In this document: piece by piece, positions 45,606 to 55,324 of the stretch
Position numbering within the stretch: the stretch's first letter is position 1
Layout: every line of letters begins with the position of its first letter
Source: Streptosporangium brasiliense
GTDB lineage: Bacteria > Actinomycetota > Actinomycetes > Streptosporangiales > Streptosporangiaceae
Assembly (NCBI RefSeq): GCF_030811595.1
Contig: NZ_JAUSRB010000002.1
Location: 5,828,001 to 5,892,000, forward strand
Length of the DNA: 64,000 nt
Direction of reading: 5' to 3'
Notes under the pieces: model-generated
What the model saw: only the letters and a program-made list of their open reading frames with translations
What the model was told of the DNA's origin: nothing
The model's database searches: none
Position numbers and translations under genes: made by a program

Positions 45606-46270
45606 GCCTGGCGCTTACGCGGGCCTCACCGGCCGAGGCCCGCGGGCACCGGCTCACACCCGCGGTCACCCGCGAACCGGTTGAGAGACGGCAAGCGTAA
45701 AGCGGAGCCCAGATCCCGCCCGTTCACTGAACGGGCGGGATCTGTCGTGTCTGGGATGAATCGACGTCTGCGGCGGCGGGCGTGAGCACCGTCATGCGAG
45801 AACGGGAGCAGGGGCCGCCCGCGTGATGCACCAGGACATTCCCCTCGACCTTTGGGCGGCCTGTTCGGGGGCCCGTCACGCGGTCCCTGCGAGCGCCGAG
45901 GCGCGGCTTCAGGGTCGCATCACCCACATATCAATCGCCCGTGGCCTCATCTCCTCGAACTCACCGACCCCCACATCGCCCACAGGAGTCGCGCACGCGC
46001 CGGAAATCCACGGATGCGGAGACCGGACGTTTCCAGCGGCTCGCAAGGTCGCCTGTTTAGGCTCGCCTCTCGTTACAGGATCTTCCGGCGATTGGAAGAC
46101 AGCGGGGGAGGAGCCCATCATGAACGGATTCCTTTCTCTTGGAATGCCGTGTCCGCCGGCCTGATGGCCGACGGCCGGCACGGCTGAGGCCACCCTTCGG
46201 CGCGATCCTCCTCTACTGGGCGAGGTCGCGAGCCGTACCGGCGAGTCCCGTTCTCCGGAAGGAACAGTTC
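45606..46270. other. 665-base gap after the giant secreted protein gene
   Basis: It holds a strong hairpin (listed separately) and several short open frames on both strands without family motifs or ribosome sites. From about 45930 GC falls. Nothing else could be supported. Confidence 0.4.
45711..45743. terminator. Sixteen-base inverted repeat
   Basis: AGATCCCGCCCGTTCA and TGAACGGGCGGGATCT are perfect complements separated by one base; a loop of three to five bases would form. It lies 105 bases after the giant gene and is the best terminator candidate for it. No U tract follows. Confidence 0.7.
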
Positions 46271-46672
46271 TTGAGACGTCATCTGCCCCTGGTGATGAGC
46301 GCGGCGCTTCTCGTCGCCCTCGCGGTTGGAGGCCGGGCGGCCGGAGTCGAGCAAGGCGGCCGGATCCACGCGGTCAAGACAATGTTCGACGGCAGCGGCC
46401 TGGAGGCGGCGGTCCGTCCAGGACAGGCACTCCTCGGCCCGCTCCCGGAGACCGGTGTGCCGGTAACCGTGGTCGAGCACGAGCCGGTCCGGGCCACCAG
46501 TCATGGCCAACTCATCGGCCAGGCCTCCGACAAGCACGGCGACAGCGGGGCTCCCGTCTTCTCCCTCATTAACGACACAGCCGGTCCGGAAAGTACGACC
46601 CCTGCTGCACAAGCTCCGTGTTTCCTTCTGACGCCCCTGCAACGCGAACGCACCAGCGGCAAGATCACATGA
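46271..46672 (+). CDS. Small exported protein with GDSGAPVF motif, 133 aa
   Basis: A TTG start with GGAAGGAAC ahead of it opens a signal-peptide-like N-terminus (HLPLVMSAALLVALAVGG). The body contains ASDKHGDSGAPVF, which resembles the nucleophile loop (GDSGGP) of chymotrypsin-fold serine proteases. The His and Asp catalytic parts expected earlier are not evident and the chain is too short for a full protease. It may be a truncated protease, or an unrelated exported protein. The last part is low in motifs. Start choice and reality of the gene are moderate. Confidence 0.5.
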   Translation: MRRHLPLVMSAALLVALAVGGRAAGVEQGGRIHAVKTMFDGSGLEAAVRPGQALLGPLPETGVPVTVVEHEPVRATSHGQLIGQASDKHGDSGAPVFSLINDTAGPESTTPAAQAPCFLLTPLQRERTSGKIT

Positions 46673-46845
46673 CGCCCGCCGTTGATCTACAAACCATGGA
46701 AACCCTGAGAACGACTGGTGAAGGGACACAGGGCGCGAGGCGATGTTCCCCTAACTTCCCACAAGTTCCTTCTATACCTTTCCCCTCGTCCTTCACTGAC
46801 GCATGAGGTCCACGTGACGCCCCACGACAGACCAGGGAGAAAGTA

Positions 46846-47428
46846 ATGAAGCACACTCTCGCTCTCAGCGGGATCGCGGCCGGCCTGCCGGCCTCCGCAC
46901 CCCGTGGGACAAGAAGGAGTCCTACAAGAAGTTCGTCGTTTACGACGAGATCTGGCAGCGGCTCCGGGGGCCACCAAGGACAAGATCGTCGACATCGCTC
47001 AGAAGGACGTCGGCGCCCTCGGTGCCAGCATCGGCGGCCAGGGCCTGGCCTGCAACCAGAAGCTCGGCACGCCGGTCTTCGAGTTCGGCTACGCGAGCGG
47101 GAAGCATCCGGGCGGCAACTACGCCTTCACCGGCAAGACCCTCAAGTGGGCCTACGGCAAGACCTTCAAGGCGACCGCCCCGTCGCTGAGGGCCGAGGAG
47201 CCCGTGGGTATCAGGTCCGCCTTCACCGGTGAGAGCTCCCTTGGCTCGCGCCGGCTCCACCGTTACGGCAACACCAAGCGTCTTGATCACCTGAACGGTG
47301 TGACCGTCGCCGTGTCCGACACCGACGGCGACAAGCGCATCGACACCAGCGTCTCTCCGTACTTCGACGGTGAGGCCCTGGCGGTGTGCAACGTGGCCGC
47401 GAAGAACCGGTCCGGCAAGATCGTCTGA
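46846..47428 (+). pseudogene. Exported protein gene broken by two frameshifts
   Basis: An ATG with AGGGAGAAAG upstream opens a signal peptide (MKHTLALSGIAAGLPASA). The reading then has to move one frame to give PWDKKESYKKFVVYDEIW, after a four-C run near 46901, and again near 46960 to give ATKDKIVDIAQKDVGALGA and the rest of a coherent 150-residue domain ending GEALAVCNVAAKNRSGKIV. Both shifts are of the one-base-missing type. The intact product would be an exported protein of about 190 residues with two cysteines; no family was recognised. Either a recent pseudogene or sequence error. Confidence 0.6.
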
Positions 47429-47519
47429 TCTGTCCCGGCGGTTCCAAGTAGTAAGCGAAGGGTCCGGCCTCCAGCCAGGCCCCAGCACCATCAACCATAG
47501 TGAACAAGGAGAGATCCCA

Positions 47520-47969
47520 TTGAGCCTGCCCCCGCTCTCCCTCGCTGCCCGAACGGCACTGCTCGACGAGCTGCACGTGGGCGTGATGTCAGTAACTGCT
47601 GGTCCTGACCGAGCACCCCTGACCACACCAGTGTGGTATCTGGCCGAGCCGGACGGTCGCATCCATGTGATAACTGGGGGCCGGACGCGTAAGGCCACGC
47701 TGCTGCGCACCGCGGGACGAGCCGCGCTTTGCGTACAGGACGAGCGCTCGCCGTATCGATCAGTCACGGTTGAAGGTGCCGTCACTGTGAGCACGGTCGA
47801 CCCGGATATCCGGCGGCGCATCGCAGAACGGTACCTTGACCCCGACGCGGCCTCCGTCTATCTCTCCATGACCGCTCCTGAGGAGCCGCAGATGGTCTTG
47901 GTCACGCTTGTCCCCGAGCGATACATGACCGCTGACTTCGGCCCGCTGCTCGTGGCCATGGCGCAATAG
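47520..47969 (+). CDS. PPOX-class (probably F420-dependent) oxidoreductase
   Basis: A 149-residue split beta-barrel flavin/deazaflavin protein. The family pattern is clear: LSLAARTALLDELHVGVMSV at the start, TPVWYLAEPDGRIHVITGG, then ALCVQDERSPYRSVTVEGAV and a C-terminal helix. Actinobacterial members of this size often use cofactor F420, while others bind FMN or heme; the sequence does not settle it. A TTG start at 47520 with AAGGAGAG upstream gives the normal length. Flanking genes give no clue to the substrate. Confidence 0.85.
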   Translation: MSLPPLSLAARTALLDELHVGVMSVTAGPDRAPLTTPVWYLAEPDGRIHVITGGRTRKATLLRTAGRAALCVQDERSPYRSVTVEGAVTVSTVDPDIRRRIAERYLDPDAASVYLSMTAPEEPQMVLVTLVPERYMTADFGPLLVAMAQ

Positions 47970-48239
47970 CCGCCGAGCAATCCGCGTAAAGCCATGCCGG
48001 CAGGTCCGGCTGTGCCCGTTCGGCGCTGTCCTCAGGGCCGGCCGGCCGTTCTCCGAGTTGATCAAGGGCAGTGGCCGGCCCACCGACGACCTCGACCGAG
48101 GCGGGCGCGCAGCAGCGGCGCCGGCTGTTCCCACGCGTCCTCGAGATCGGAGGTAGCTGCGGCGTCGCACCCGCCCGGGACGGCGGCCACCGAAGTCGTC
48201 CCGTCCGGTCCGGGGAAGCTGCCTCCAGTGCTCCTCGCC

Positions 48240-48430
48240 GAGGCCGACGACCAGGTGGCACAGCCGCTCGTCGGCGCCCGCCGCATCGCGCAGGTGGCGG
48301 GCGCCGTCGAGGGGACGCAACCCGGTGTCGACCAGCGTGTCCATCGCTCCGGCTCCGCCCGCTCCGCATCACTGATGATCAGCCTTTGGGGCAGTCCCCG
48401 AGCCCTGGCGGTGGGCTTGACCATCCGGAC
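48240..48430 (-). pseudogene. HD-domain protein relic
   Basis: On the minus strand LVDTGLRPLDGARHLRDAAG followed by ADERLCHLV matches the conserved core of actinobacterial HD-domain phosphohydrolase-like proteins. The preceding LHDIGYAP metal segment is missing, and only a scrap like the normal N-terminus (ARARGLPQRLI) lies ahead in another frame. The C-terminal part runs into unrelated sequence. This is a gene fragment with an internal deletion. It fills most of the gap between the PPOX and cupin genes, whose remaining bases hold only operators. Confidence 0.5.
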
Positions 48431-48468
48431 CGCGGTCCTATAACTTGCTCTTATCCGGACCACGGTCC
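48427..48468 (+). promoter_or_regulatory. Twin palindromic operators ahead of the cupin gene
   Basis: GGACCGCGGTCC (48427-48438, a perfect palindrome) and GGACCACGGTCC (48457-48468) lie 30 bases apart, each preceded by ATCC, and a TATAAC hexamer sits between them. This is the layout of a TetR-type repressor flanking a promoter. The start codon of the cupin gene is 32 bases downstream. Confidence 0.6.
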
Positions 48469-48499
48469 GTTTTTTTCACCCCTGTGCAGGAGGTCACTC

Positions 48500-48958
48500 G
48501 TGTTCAAGAAGGCGACGCTGGTTACCGCGGCAGCGGCACTGGTAGTAATGGCGACGGGAACGGTGAGTTCGTCCGCCGAGGCGCGTCCCGCACGCGCCGT
48601 CGACGGGGTCGTCTACCACCATCACAAGGACGGGGGGTCGCCCTGCGAAGGCTTGGACGGATGCACCTTTGTCCAGTTGAAGGGCGACCCGAAGACCGGA
48701 GCGTCGGAGGCGATGTTCACCCTCAAGGCCGGCACCCCGTTCTCTCCGCACTGGCACACCAGTCCGGAGCACGTTGTCGGGGTCTCGGGCACCATGCTGT
48801 GGCACGTGAAGGGCCGCAAGACGTACCGGGTCGGTGCCGGCGACTACCTGTACTACCCGTCCAAGGCGGTGCACTGGGGCAAGTGCGCGCCGGGCGCCGA
48901 CTGCGTCTACTACGTGTACGACTCCAAGCCGTACGACTTCCACCCCGCCGAACGCTGA
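48500..48958 (+). CDS. Secreted cupin-domain protein
   Basis: A 152-residue exported protein: signal peptide ATLVTAAAALVVMATG with cleavage near SSAEARPA, then a single cupin domain. Motif 1 is HWHTSPEHVVGVSG (HxH-x3-E-x6-G) and motif 2 is GDYLYYPSKAVHWG, giving three His/Glu metal ligands and a further His. Four cysteines (SPCEGLDGC and GKCAPGADC) suggest two disulfides. GTG at 48500 follows AGGAGG by six bases. The catalytic or binding role is unknown. The operator pair directly upstream implies tight repression. Confidence 0.85.
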   Translation: MFKKATLVTAAAALVVMATGTVSSSAEARPARAVDGVVYHHHKDGGSPCEGLDGCTFVQLKGDPKTGASEAMFTLKAGTPFSPHWHTSPEHVVGVSGTMLWHVKGRKTYRVGAGDYLYYPSKAVHWGKCAPGADCVYYVYDSKPYDFHPAER

Positions 48959-49061
48959 GGTGGCGTCGGTGCGTCCGCCAGCACGGGCAAGGGCGAGGCC
49001 GGCCCCAGACGGACGGTGACGGCGGCTTCCAGGCCGGGGAAATAAGCATCGAGGGCCTGGT

Positions 49062-49270
49062 TCAGCTCACGTCGGAGTCCGCGCTGCTTGAGATGTTTTC
49101 CAGCAGCGCGAATGCTTTTCCGGCGATGTCCAGCGCGGTCCTGGTCTTTCCGAGTTCACCGGCGAGCTTGTCGTTCCGCGCTTCGGGTTTGGCCGCGTCC
49201 GCCTTGCAAGCGGCGGTGAACGTCCGGCGTACCGGCCGACTCGGTCGACTGTCGGTCGCGTGATCATTCT
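49062..49270 (-). mobile_element. IS3-family OrfA relic
   Basis: The minus-strand frame contains RRTFTAACKADAAKPEARND and ELGKTRTALDIAGKAFALLE, which correspond to the two ends of an IS3-type OrfA (RRTFTAEYK... and ELxKTRTALDIxGKAHALLE). The helix-turn-helix and the middle are deleted and no OrfB is present. The insertion is old and inactive. It lies about 310 bases from the end of the PKS gene. Confidence 0.65.
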
Positions 49271-49474
49271 GCCCCGTTGTGGCGGCCTGGTCGGCGAAGG
49301 TCGTCGTCACTGTCTTGGTGGTCCCATCTCGCCCTGCTCCGCAGCAAAAGGACTCAGGGGAAGCGCCCGCGCTCACCGAGCAATCCGTGACGCGGACGTC
49401 GCCCTGGTCGGCCTGCCCGGAACCGTGATCACGGCGATCAAGGACAAGGATCGCTCGACCGCCGCACATCGGGA

Positions 49475-49538
49475 GAGCATCCGGACGGTGCGATTTTCGC
49501 GCCGCCAGGTCGGGCCGGATCGCACCGTCCGGATGCTC
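49475..49538. terminator. Twenty-base perfect inverted repeat after the PKS gene
   Basis: GAGCATCCGGACGGTGCGAT and ATCGCACCGTCCGGATGCTC are perfectly complementary with a 24-base loop. It begins 40 bases beyond the PKS stop codon and would form a strong hairpin at the end of its transcript. The other 300 bases of this gap hold only the IS relic and non-coding sequence. Confidence 0.6.
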
Positions 49539-49577
49539 GCGGAGCGGGACCGCTGCCGACGTTCAGCCGCTGAGCGG

Positions 49578-52500
49578 TCAGACCCGCTCGGGGTCACTTG
49601 CCGGCTCCCTCAGGTGGGTGAGGGCGACGGTGGAGAGGTCCCCGATCGTCCTGCGCTGCAGGAAGACCGCCACCGGCAGGGTGACGCCGAGGTCGGCCGC
49701 GACGCGGTTGCGGAGCTGCACCGCCATCAGGGAATCGAGGCCCAGGCGGTGTGCGCGCTGCGACGGGTCGACCTTCTCCGGGGGAAGCTGGACGACGGCC
49801 GCGACCTGCGCACACAGGTAGGCGGTGATGAGCCGCAGGGCCTTCTCGCCGCCGTCGGCGAGCATGTCCGGCGTCGGAACGGGTCCCGTCTCCTCCCTCA
49901 CAGACCCCTCTTCGACCAGCTCCCGGAGCAGGGAGGAGCCACGCAGGGCGGGGAAGTGACGGGTCCACGCGGTGGGGTCGAACGACATGACCGATGCCTG
50001 GGCCGGCGGGTCGGAGAGCAGGCGGTCGAGGATCGTCAGCGCCTCGGCGGGAGCGAATCCGGCGAATCCTCGCTCGTCCAGTCGGAGATCGTTGCCCGCC
50101 TTGGCGACCTGTCCCGTCGCGGCCCACTGCCCCCAGTTGACGCTCAGAGCGGGCAGCCCGGCGGCACGCCGGTGCCAGGCGAGCCCGTCCTGATAGCCGT
50201 TGGCGGCGGAGTAGTTCCCCTGCCCCGGCGACCCGATCACCGAGGCCGCCGAGGAGTACAGCAGGAAGAAGTCGAGGGAGAGGTGGCGGGTCAGCTCGTG
50301 CAGATGCCACGACCCCTCGACCTTGGGCGGCATGGGGGTGAAGAACCGCTCCCGGTCCAGCTGCGCCAGCGTGCCGTCATCGAGGACGACGGCGGAGTTG
50401 ACGACACCGCGGAGCGGCGGAAGGCGCCGGGCCAGGTCGTCAAGGAGATTCGCGACGTCCTCACGGGACGCGATATCCGCCGCGACGAGGTGGACCCGCG
50501 CGCCCGCGGCGCGCATCGCGGCGATCCGGTCCGCCGCGCTCGGCGGAGCGCCCCTGCGGCCCACCAGGACGACGTCCCGCGCGCCGTGCCCGACGAGCCA
50601 CTCCGCCGTGAGCAGCCCGACCCCGCCGAAGCCGCCGGCGATCAGATAGGTCCCGTCGGACCGTACGGAGACCGGACGCGCGGGGGGAAGCGGACGGCGA
50701 CGGAGCCGGCTCGTGTACCTGCGGCCGTGCCGCAGGGCGATCTCGGTCTCCGGACCGTCGTGCGCGATCTCGGCCAGGAGGGCGCAGACCGTGGCGGGAT
50801 CCGGGTCGGCAGGAAGGTCGACAAGCGAGCAGCGCAGCTCGGGGTGCTCATAGGGGATAACTCGGCCGAGGCCCCACACCGCGGTCTGCGCGGGGTCGAC
50901 GTGGTCGTCGCCGTCCGGGGACTGGGCGGCGGTGGTGACCAGCCAGAGGCGGGGCGGAGCGCCTGTGCCCGTGCCGGTCAGCGCCTTCACCAGGGCCAGG
51001 ATGTCGTGGCAGCCCTCCAGGGCAGCCGATCCGGCCGCCCCCTCCGACGGCGGCGTCGGCACGAGCACCACACCCCGGGGAGGCCAGGCCCCGCTCTCCG
51101 TCTGCTCCTCGGTCAGAAGCTTCCAGTCCTCCATGGAGGCGAGGTCGAGGGCACGACGGCCGGGCGCGAGCCTGCGGTAATCGGAGCCGTGGCGCACCAG
51201 GAGCGGCCGGGCACCGGTCGCCGCGAGACGGGAGCACAGTTCGGCGCCGAGGGGGGAGTCGCCCACGACCAGCCAGTGATCCCGTTCAGGTACGGGCTCA
51301 GCCAGGGGCTGAAGCTCCGCCCATTCCACGCCGTACAGCAGCCGGCCGGCCCTGTGCTCGACGACTTCGGGGAGCTCGCTGACCAGTCGCCTGAGCTGGA
51401 AGCCGTTGATGGAGGCGAGCAGCCGGCCCTTGTCGTCGCTGATCCACACGTCGAACTCCACCAGGTCCGGCTCCGGCCGCGCCGTCCGCACGGCGGTGGC
51501 CCACAGCCGCGTGCCCGGCTCTGGCCGGGCATGGACCCGGCAGCGCCGTGTGACCACCGGCAGGTGGGTGTCCTCCGCCGCGGCGGTATCGCCCAGCAGG
51601 GTCATCACGGGCTGCAGGGCCGAGTCCAGCAGTGCCGGATGGAACAGGTAGCGTCGCAGCCCGGGGGCGATGCCGTCGTCGACTCTCAGCTCCGCGGCCA
51701 CCGCCCCCTCGGCACGATGAATCGCGACCACCGACTGGAAGGCCCCCGTCTGTTGGATGCCCCGGCGGTGCTGCGCCGCGTAGTGCTCCGCGACCTCGAC
51801 CGTCTCCGGATAGCAGGTGAGATCGGGCGGGTCGATCCGGTTCTCCAGCTCGGGAGGCGGACAGGGGCGCAGCACGCCGGTGGCGATACTCGACCACTCG
51901 GTGGTCCCGCCGCCGGTCGCGTCGGCGACGTGACACGTCCAGCGGCGCCGTCCGTCGTCCCCGGTGGCCTCAAGGCGGGCCTGGAGACGCTGGGGCGTCC
52001 CGGGGGCCAGGAAAAGGGCGCGTTCGAGGCGGAGGTCCTCCACCTCGAACGCGCCGTCGTACGCCTCCTGCCCGGCGGCCAGGGCGAGTTCGTGGTACGC
52101 CGTGCCCGGCAGTATCGGCATGTCGTGGACCCGGTGGTCGCTGAGGTACGGCAGCCGTTCGAGGTCGACGGTGAAGTCCCAGATCAGGGTGTCGCTGGGC
52201 GCCAGGGTGAGCGCCCTGCCGATGATCGGGTGGCCTCCGGCGTTGCTCGCCGCACCGCCACGCGCCGCCGTCCGGTCGGCCGTCTTCCAGTACCGCTTGC
52301 GCTGCCACGGGTAGGAGGGGAGGGTGACGTCGGCCGTCCCGCCGGGCTGCAACCGGGAGAAGTCGACGGCCCGGCCGTTGACGTACAGTTCGGCCGCGGC
52401 TTCCAGGAGGGCGGTGCGGCCCGGCGTGTCGCGGGTGAGGGCGGTGACCGCCACCCCGTCTCTGCCGGTGTGGCGCAGGTTCTGCTGGACGGCGCGGGCG

Positions 52501-54941
52501 AGCAGCGGGTTGGGGCTGAACTCCACGAAGGTGTCGAAGCCCGACTCCGCCAGATGCTGGACGGCGTCGGCGAACAGGACGGGCTCGCGCAGGTTGTTCA
52601 CCCAGTACGCCGCGTCCATGCCCGGTCCGTCGATGAAGCGGCCGGTGACGGTGGAGATCAGCGGAACGTCGCCCGACCCGGGGCGCAGGGGGGCGAGCAG
52701 TTCCAGCAGCGGGTCCCGGAGCGGGTCCATCTGCGGGCTGTGCGAGGCGATGTCCACCTGCACCCGCCGTCCGAAGACGCCCTCGGCGTCGAGGTCGCGG
52801 AGGGTGGCGTCGATCTCCTCTGGCGTGCCGGCGAGGACGCAAGAGGTCGGTCCGTTGTGCACGGCCAGGACCGCCCGGCCGCCGCGCTCCGCGATCAGCG
52901 CCTCGGCGCGCTCGGCCGACAGTTCGACTGACGCCATGGCGCCGCGGCCGCTGGTGGCGCGGATCAGTCGGCTCCGGCCGCAGATGATCCGGGCGGCGTC
53001 GTCGAGGTCGAGGACTCCGGCGACGTGGGCCGCGGCCACCTCGCCCATGGAGTGTCCGATGACGGCGTCGGGCTCGAAGCCCCACGAGCGCCACAGGCGG
53101 ACGAGTGCCACCTGGACGGCGAAGATCGTCGGCTGGGCGACGTCGATCTCGGCGAGGCGGGAGGCCTCCGGGCCGGCGCTGAGTTCGGCGGTCAGCGACC
53201 AGTCCACGTAGTGGCGCATCACCTTCTCGCAGTCGGCGATCGCGGCGGCGAAGACCGGCTCCTCGTCGAGGAGGTCGCGGCCCATGCCGAGCCACTGCGC
53301 CCCCTGGCCCGGGAAGACCCACGCCGTACGGCCCGTCCCGCCCAGATCGTCGGCCTCGCCGGTGTACACACCCTCCGCGTGGCCGTTCGCGGCGTACGCG
53401 TCCAGCTTGGCCGCGGCCTCCTCGGCCGTACCGGCGACCACGGCCAGCCGCTGCTCGTGGTGGCTGCGCCGTACCCCCGCCGCGGGGGCGACCTGGTGCA
53501 GCGGGGTCGTCCTCAGCAAGTCGCGGTAGCGCGCCGCGAGCGCGTTGCGGGCGCCGGGGGTGCGTGCCGAGATGGGCAGCAGCATCGGGCGGTCGCGGTT
53601 CTCGCGGTTTCCGTCCGGCCGGGCGGCTGAGGGTGGCTCCTGGAGGATGATGTGCGCGTTCGTGCCGGTGACGCCGAAGCTGCTCACGCCCGCCCTGCGG
53701 GGCCCGTCCTGGTCGGGCCAGGGTTGCCCCTGGTCGCACACGCGTACCCTGATCTCGTCCCATGGGATGGAGGGGTTGGGGGTGGTGAAGTTGAGGCTGG
53801 CCGGGAGCCAGCCGTGCTTGACGCACAGCACGGTCTTGATCAGGCCGGTGACGCCGGCGGCGCCCTCGGTGTGCCCCAGGTTGGTTTTCACCGAGCCCAC
53901 GAGGAGCGGGCGATCCTCGGGCCGTCCTTGCCCGAGCACTCCGGCCAGTGCAGCGATCTCCACCGGGTCGCCGACGCTGGTGCCGGTGCCGTGGGCCTCC
54001 ACGTACGCGACGCTGGCCGGGTCCACCCCCGCGTCGCGATAGGCCGCCCGCAGCGCCGCCTGCTGTCCGGCGACCTGCGGGGCCATGAAACCGTCCGAGT
54101 GCCCGTCGTTGCCGGCGGCGGCGCCGCGGATCAGGGCGTGGATGCGATCCCCGTCGGCCACCGCCCGCGACAGGGTCTTCAGCACGACGATGCCGACGCC
54201 CTCGCTGCGGACGTAGCCGTCGGCGCGGGCGTCGAACGCCTTGCACTGGCCGTCCAGAGCCATCATCGCGCCCTGGGAGAACCCGATGCCGTGGTCGGGG
54301 GTGAGGATGGCGTTGACGCCACCGGCGAACGCCACGTCGCAGGATCCCGCCCGCAGCGACTGGACGGCCAGTTGCACGGCGACCAGGGAGGAGGAGCAGG
54401 CGGCGTCGAGTGCCACGCTCATCCCGGTGAGGTTCAGGGCGTAGGAGATGCGGCCGGCGTTGCCCCCTCGGGTGCTTCCCGCGACCGTATGCACGTCGAG
54501 CTCTTCGAGCACTCCTGACTGGCGGTCCCAGTAGTCGCTGGTGATGACCCCCATGAAGGCCGCACCGGTCAGTTCCGGCATGCGCTCCAGCACCAGGCCG
54601 GCGTCCTCGAAGGCTTCCCAGGCCACTTCCATCACCATGCGGTGCTGGGGATCGGTGGCGGCGGCCTCGCGGGGGGAGATGCCGAAGAACTCCGCGTCGA
54701 ACTCGTCGATGCCGGAAACGAAACCGCCGTACTTGGAGGCGAGCTTGCCGGGGACGCCGGACGCGGGGTGATGGACCTCCTCGACCGGGAACCGGTCGGA
54801 GGGGATCTCGGAAATCGTGTTCCTGCCCTGGCGCAGCAGCTCCCATAGTTCCTCGGGGGAGCGGGCGCCGGGCAGGCGGCAGGCCATCCCCACCACGGCG
54901 ATCGGTTCTGGTACGGCCCGGGTGTCTTCGGTTCTGCTCAA
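49578..54941 (-). CDS. Single-module type I polyketide synthase (KS-AT-DH-KR-ACP)
   Basis: About 1787 residues. KS: catalytic Cys182 in DAACSSSL with His residues in EAHGTGT and NLGHTEGAAG. AT: Ser631 in GHSMGEVAAAH, with VDIASHS at the specificity site. DH: His936 in DHRVHDMPILPG. KR: TYLIAGGFGGVG near 1430 and YSSAAS...GNYSAANGYQD. ACP: Ser near 1737 in GLDSLMAVQL. There is no ER, docking domain, loading module or thioesterase. Order and size match iterative 6-methylsalicylate/naphthoate synthases, but a modular PKS is not excluded. A TTG at 54941 with AGGGGA ahead was chosen; GTG at 54986 is the alternative. Confidence 0.9.
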   Translation of the reverse strand: MSRTEDTRAVPEPIAVVGMACRLPGARSPEELWELLRQGRNTISEIPSDRFPVEEVHHPASGVPGKLASKYGGFVSGIDEFDAEFFGISPREAAATDPQHRMVMEVAWEAFEDAGLVLERMPELTGAAFMGVITSDYWDRQSGVLEELDVHTVAGSTRGGNAGRISYALNLTGMSVALDAACSSSLVAVQLAVQSLRAGSCDVAFAGGVNAILTPDHGIGFSQGAMMALDGQCKAFDARADGYVRSEGVGIVVLKTLSRAVADGDRIHALIRGAAAGNDGHSDGFMAPQVAGQQAALRAAYRDAGVDPASVAYVEAHGTGTSVGDPVEIAALAGVLGQGRPEDRPLLVGSVKTNLGHTEGAAGVTGLIKTVLCVKHGWLPASLNFTTPNPSIPWDEIRVRVCDQGQPWPDQDGPRRAGVSSFGVTGTNAHIILQEPPSAARPDGNRENRDRPMLLPISARTPGARNALAARYRDLLRTTPLHQVAPAAGVRRSHHEQRLAVVAGTAEEAAAKLDAYAANGHAEGVYTGEADDLGGTGRTAWVFPGQGAQWLGMGRDLLDEEPVFAAAIADCEKVMRHYVDWSLTAELSAGPEASRLAEIDVAQPTIFAVQVALVRLWRSWGFEPDAVIGHSMGEVAAAHVAGVLDLDDAARIICGRSRLIRATSGRGAMASVELSAERAEALIAERGGRAVLAVHNGPTSCVLAGTPEEIDATLRDLDAEGVFGRRVQVDIASHSPQMDPLRDPLLELLAPLRPGSGDVPLISTVTGRFIDGPGMDAAYWVNNLREPVLFADAVQHLAESGFDTFVEFSPNPLLARAVQQNLRHTGRDGVAVTALTRDTPGRTALLEAAAELYVNGRAVDFSRLQPGGTADVTLPSYPWQRKRYWKTADRTAARGGAASNAGGHPIIGRALTLAPSDTLIWDFTVDLERLPYLSDHRVHDMPILPGTAYHELALAAGQEAYDGAFEVEDLRLERALFLAPGTPQRLQARLEATGDDGRRRWTCHVADATGGGTTEWSSIATGVLRPCPPPELENRIDPPDLTCYPETVEVAEHYAAQHRRGIQQTGAFQSVVAIHRAEGAVAAELRVDDGIAPGLRRYLFHPALLDSALQPVMTLLGDTAAAEDTHLPVVTRRCRVHARPEPGTRLWATAVRTARPEPDLVEFDVWISDDKGRLLASINGFQLRRLVSELPEVVEHRAGRLLYGVEWAELQPLAEPVPERDHWLVVGDSPLGAELCSRLAATGARPLLVRHGSDYRRLAPGRRALDLASMEDWKLLTEEQTESGAWPPRGVVLVPTPPSEGAAGSAALEGCHDILALVKALTGTGTGAPPRLWLVTTAAQSPDGDDHVDPAQTAVWGLGRVIPYEHPELRCSLVDLPADPDPATVCALLAEIAHDGPETEIALRHGRRYTSRLRRRPLPPARPVSVRSDGTYLIAGGFGGVGLLTAEWLVGHGARDVVLVGRRGAPPSAADRIAAMRAAGARVHLVAADIASREDVANLLDDLARRLPPLRGVVNSAVVLDDGTLAQLDRERFFTPMPPKVEGSWHLHELTRHLSLDFFLLYSSAASVIGSPGQGNYSAANGYQDGLAWHRRAAGLPALSVNWGQWAATGQVAKAGNDLRLDERGFAGFAPAEALTILDRLLSDPPAQASVMSFDPTAWTRHFPALRGSSLLRELVEEGSVREETGPVPTPDMLADGGEKALRLITAYLCAQVAAVVQLPPEKVDPSQRAHRLGLDSLMAVQLRNRVAADLGVTLPVAVFLQRRTIGDLSTVALTHLREPASDPERV

Positions 54942-55324
54942 GACAGAGTCCCCTGTTGCTGGTTGTGCGAAAGCCGGGAGCCGCACCCGCGTATCGAGAT
55001 CACCGGGCGCGGCGTGACGTCGTGGTGGCGGGGCAGACGGAACCCGTCTGACCGCCCGCTGATCGAGCGGTTCTCATGATGTCTCCGGTCCTTGTCGTTG
55101 ACTTGGAGACCTTGTGGCCGAAGTGGGATGCCTCAGGGCCGTTGGGGCGATCGGCGGCGAGGTGGACCGGGCCTGACCACGTGTCCTCGCCCGCTGCTCG
55201 TGGGTCCGGAGAGACGCCAAGTCGTTCACAACAGGTGCTGGCATGGTGCTCTCCGGCCGGACTCGACGCGCTCGACGTCGCGCCGATTCCAGCGATCGAA
55301 CACGGTCGACAGAGAGGCGTGATC
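54942..55324. promoter_or_regulatory. Divergent PKS / SDR promoter region
   Basis: A 383-base gap between the divergent PKS and SDR genes, less GC-rich around 55070-55110 (TTGTCGTTGACTTGGAGACC). Open frames here lack ribosome sites. Short GTCTCC/GGAGAC arms flank that segment, but no clear operator was found. Confidence 0.4.

Noticed and set aside
49260..52931. A 1223-codon plus-strand open frame antisense to the PKS, and similar long frames at 27024-29039, 42672-45422 (minus) and 2880-4772 (minus)
   Set aside because: They lack ribosome sites and family motifs, and are the usual antisense frames that arise from high third-position GC in real genes on the other strand.
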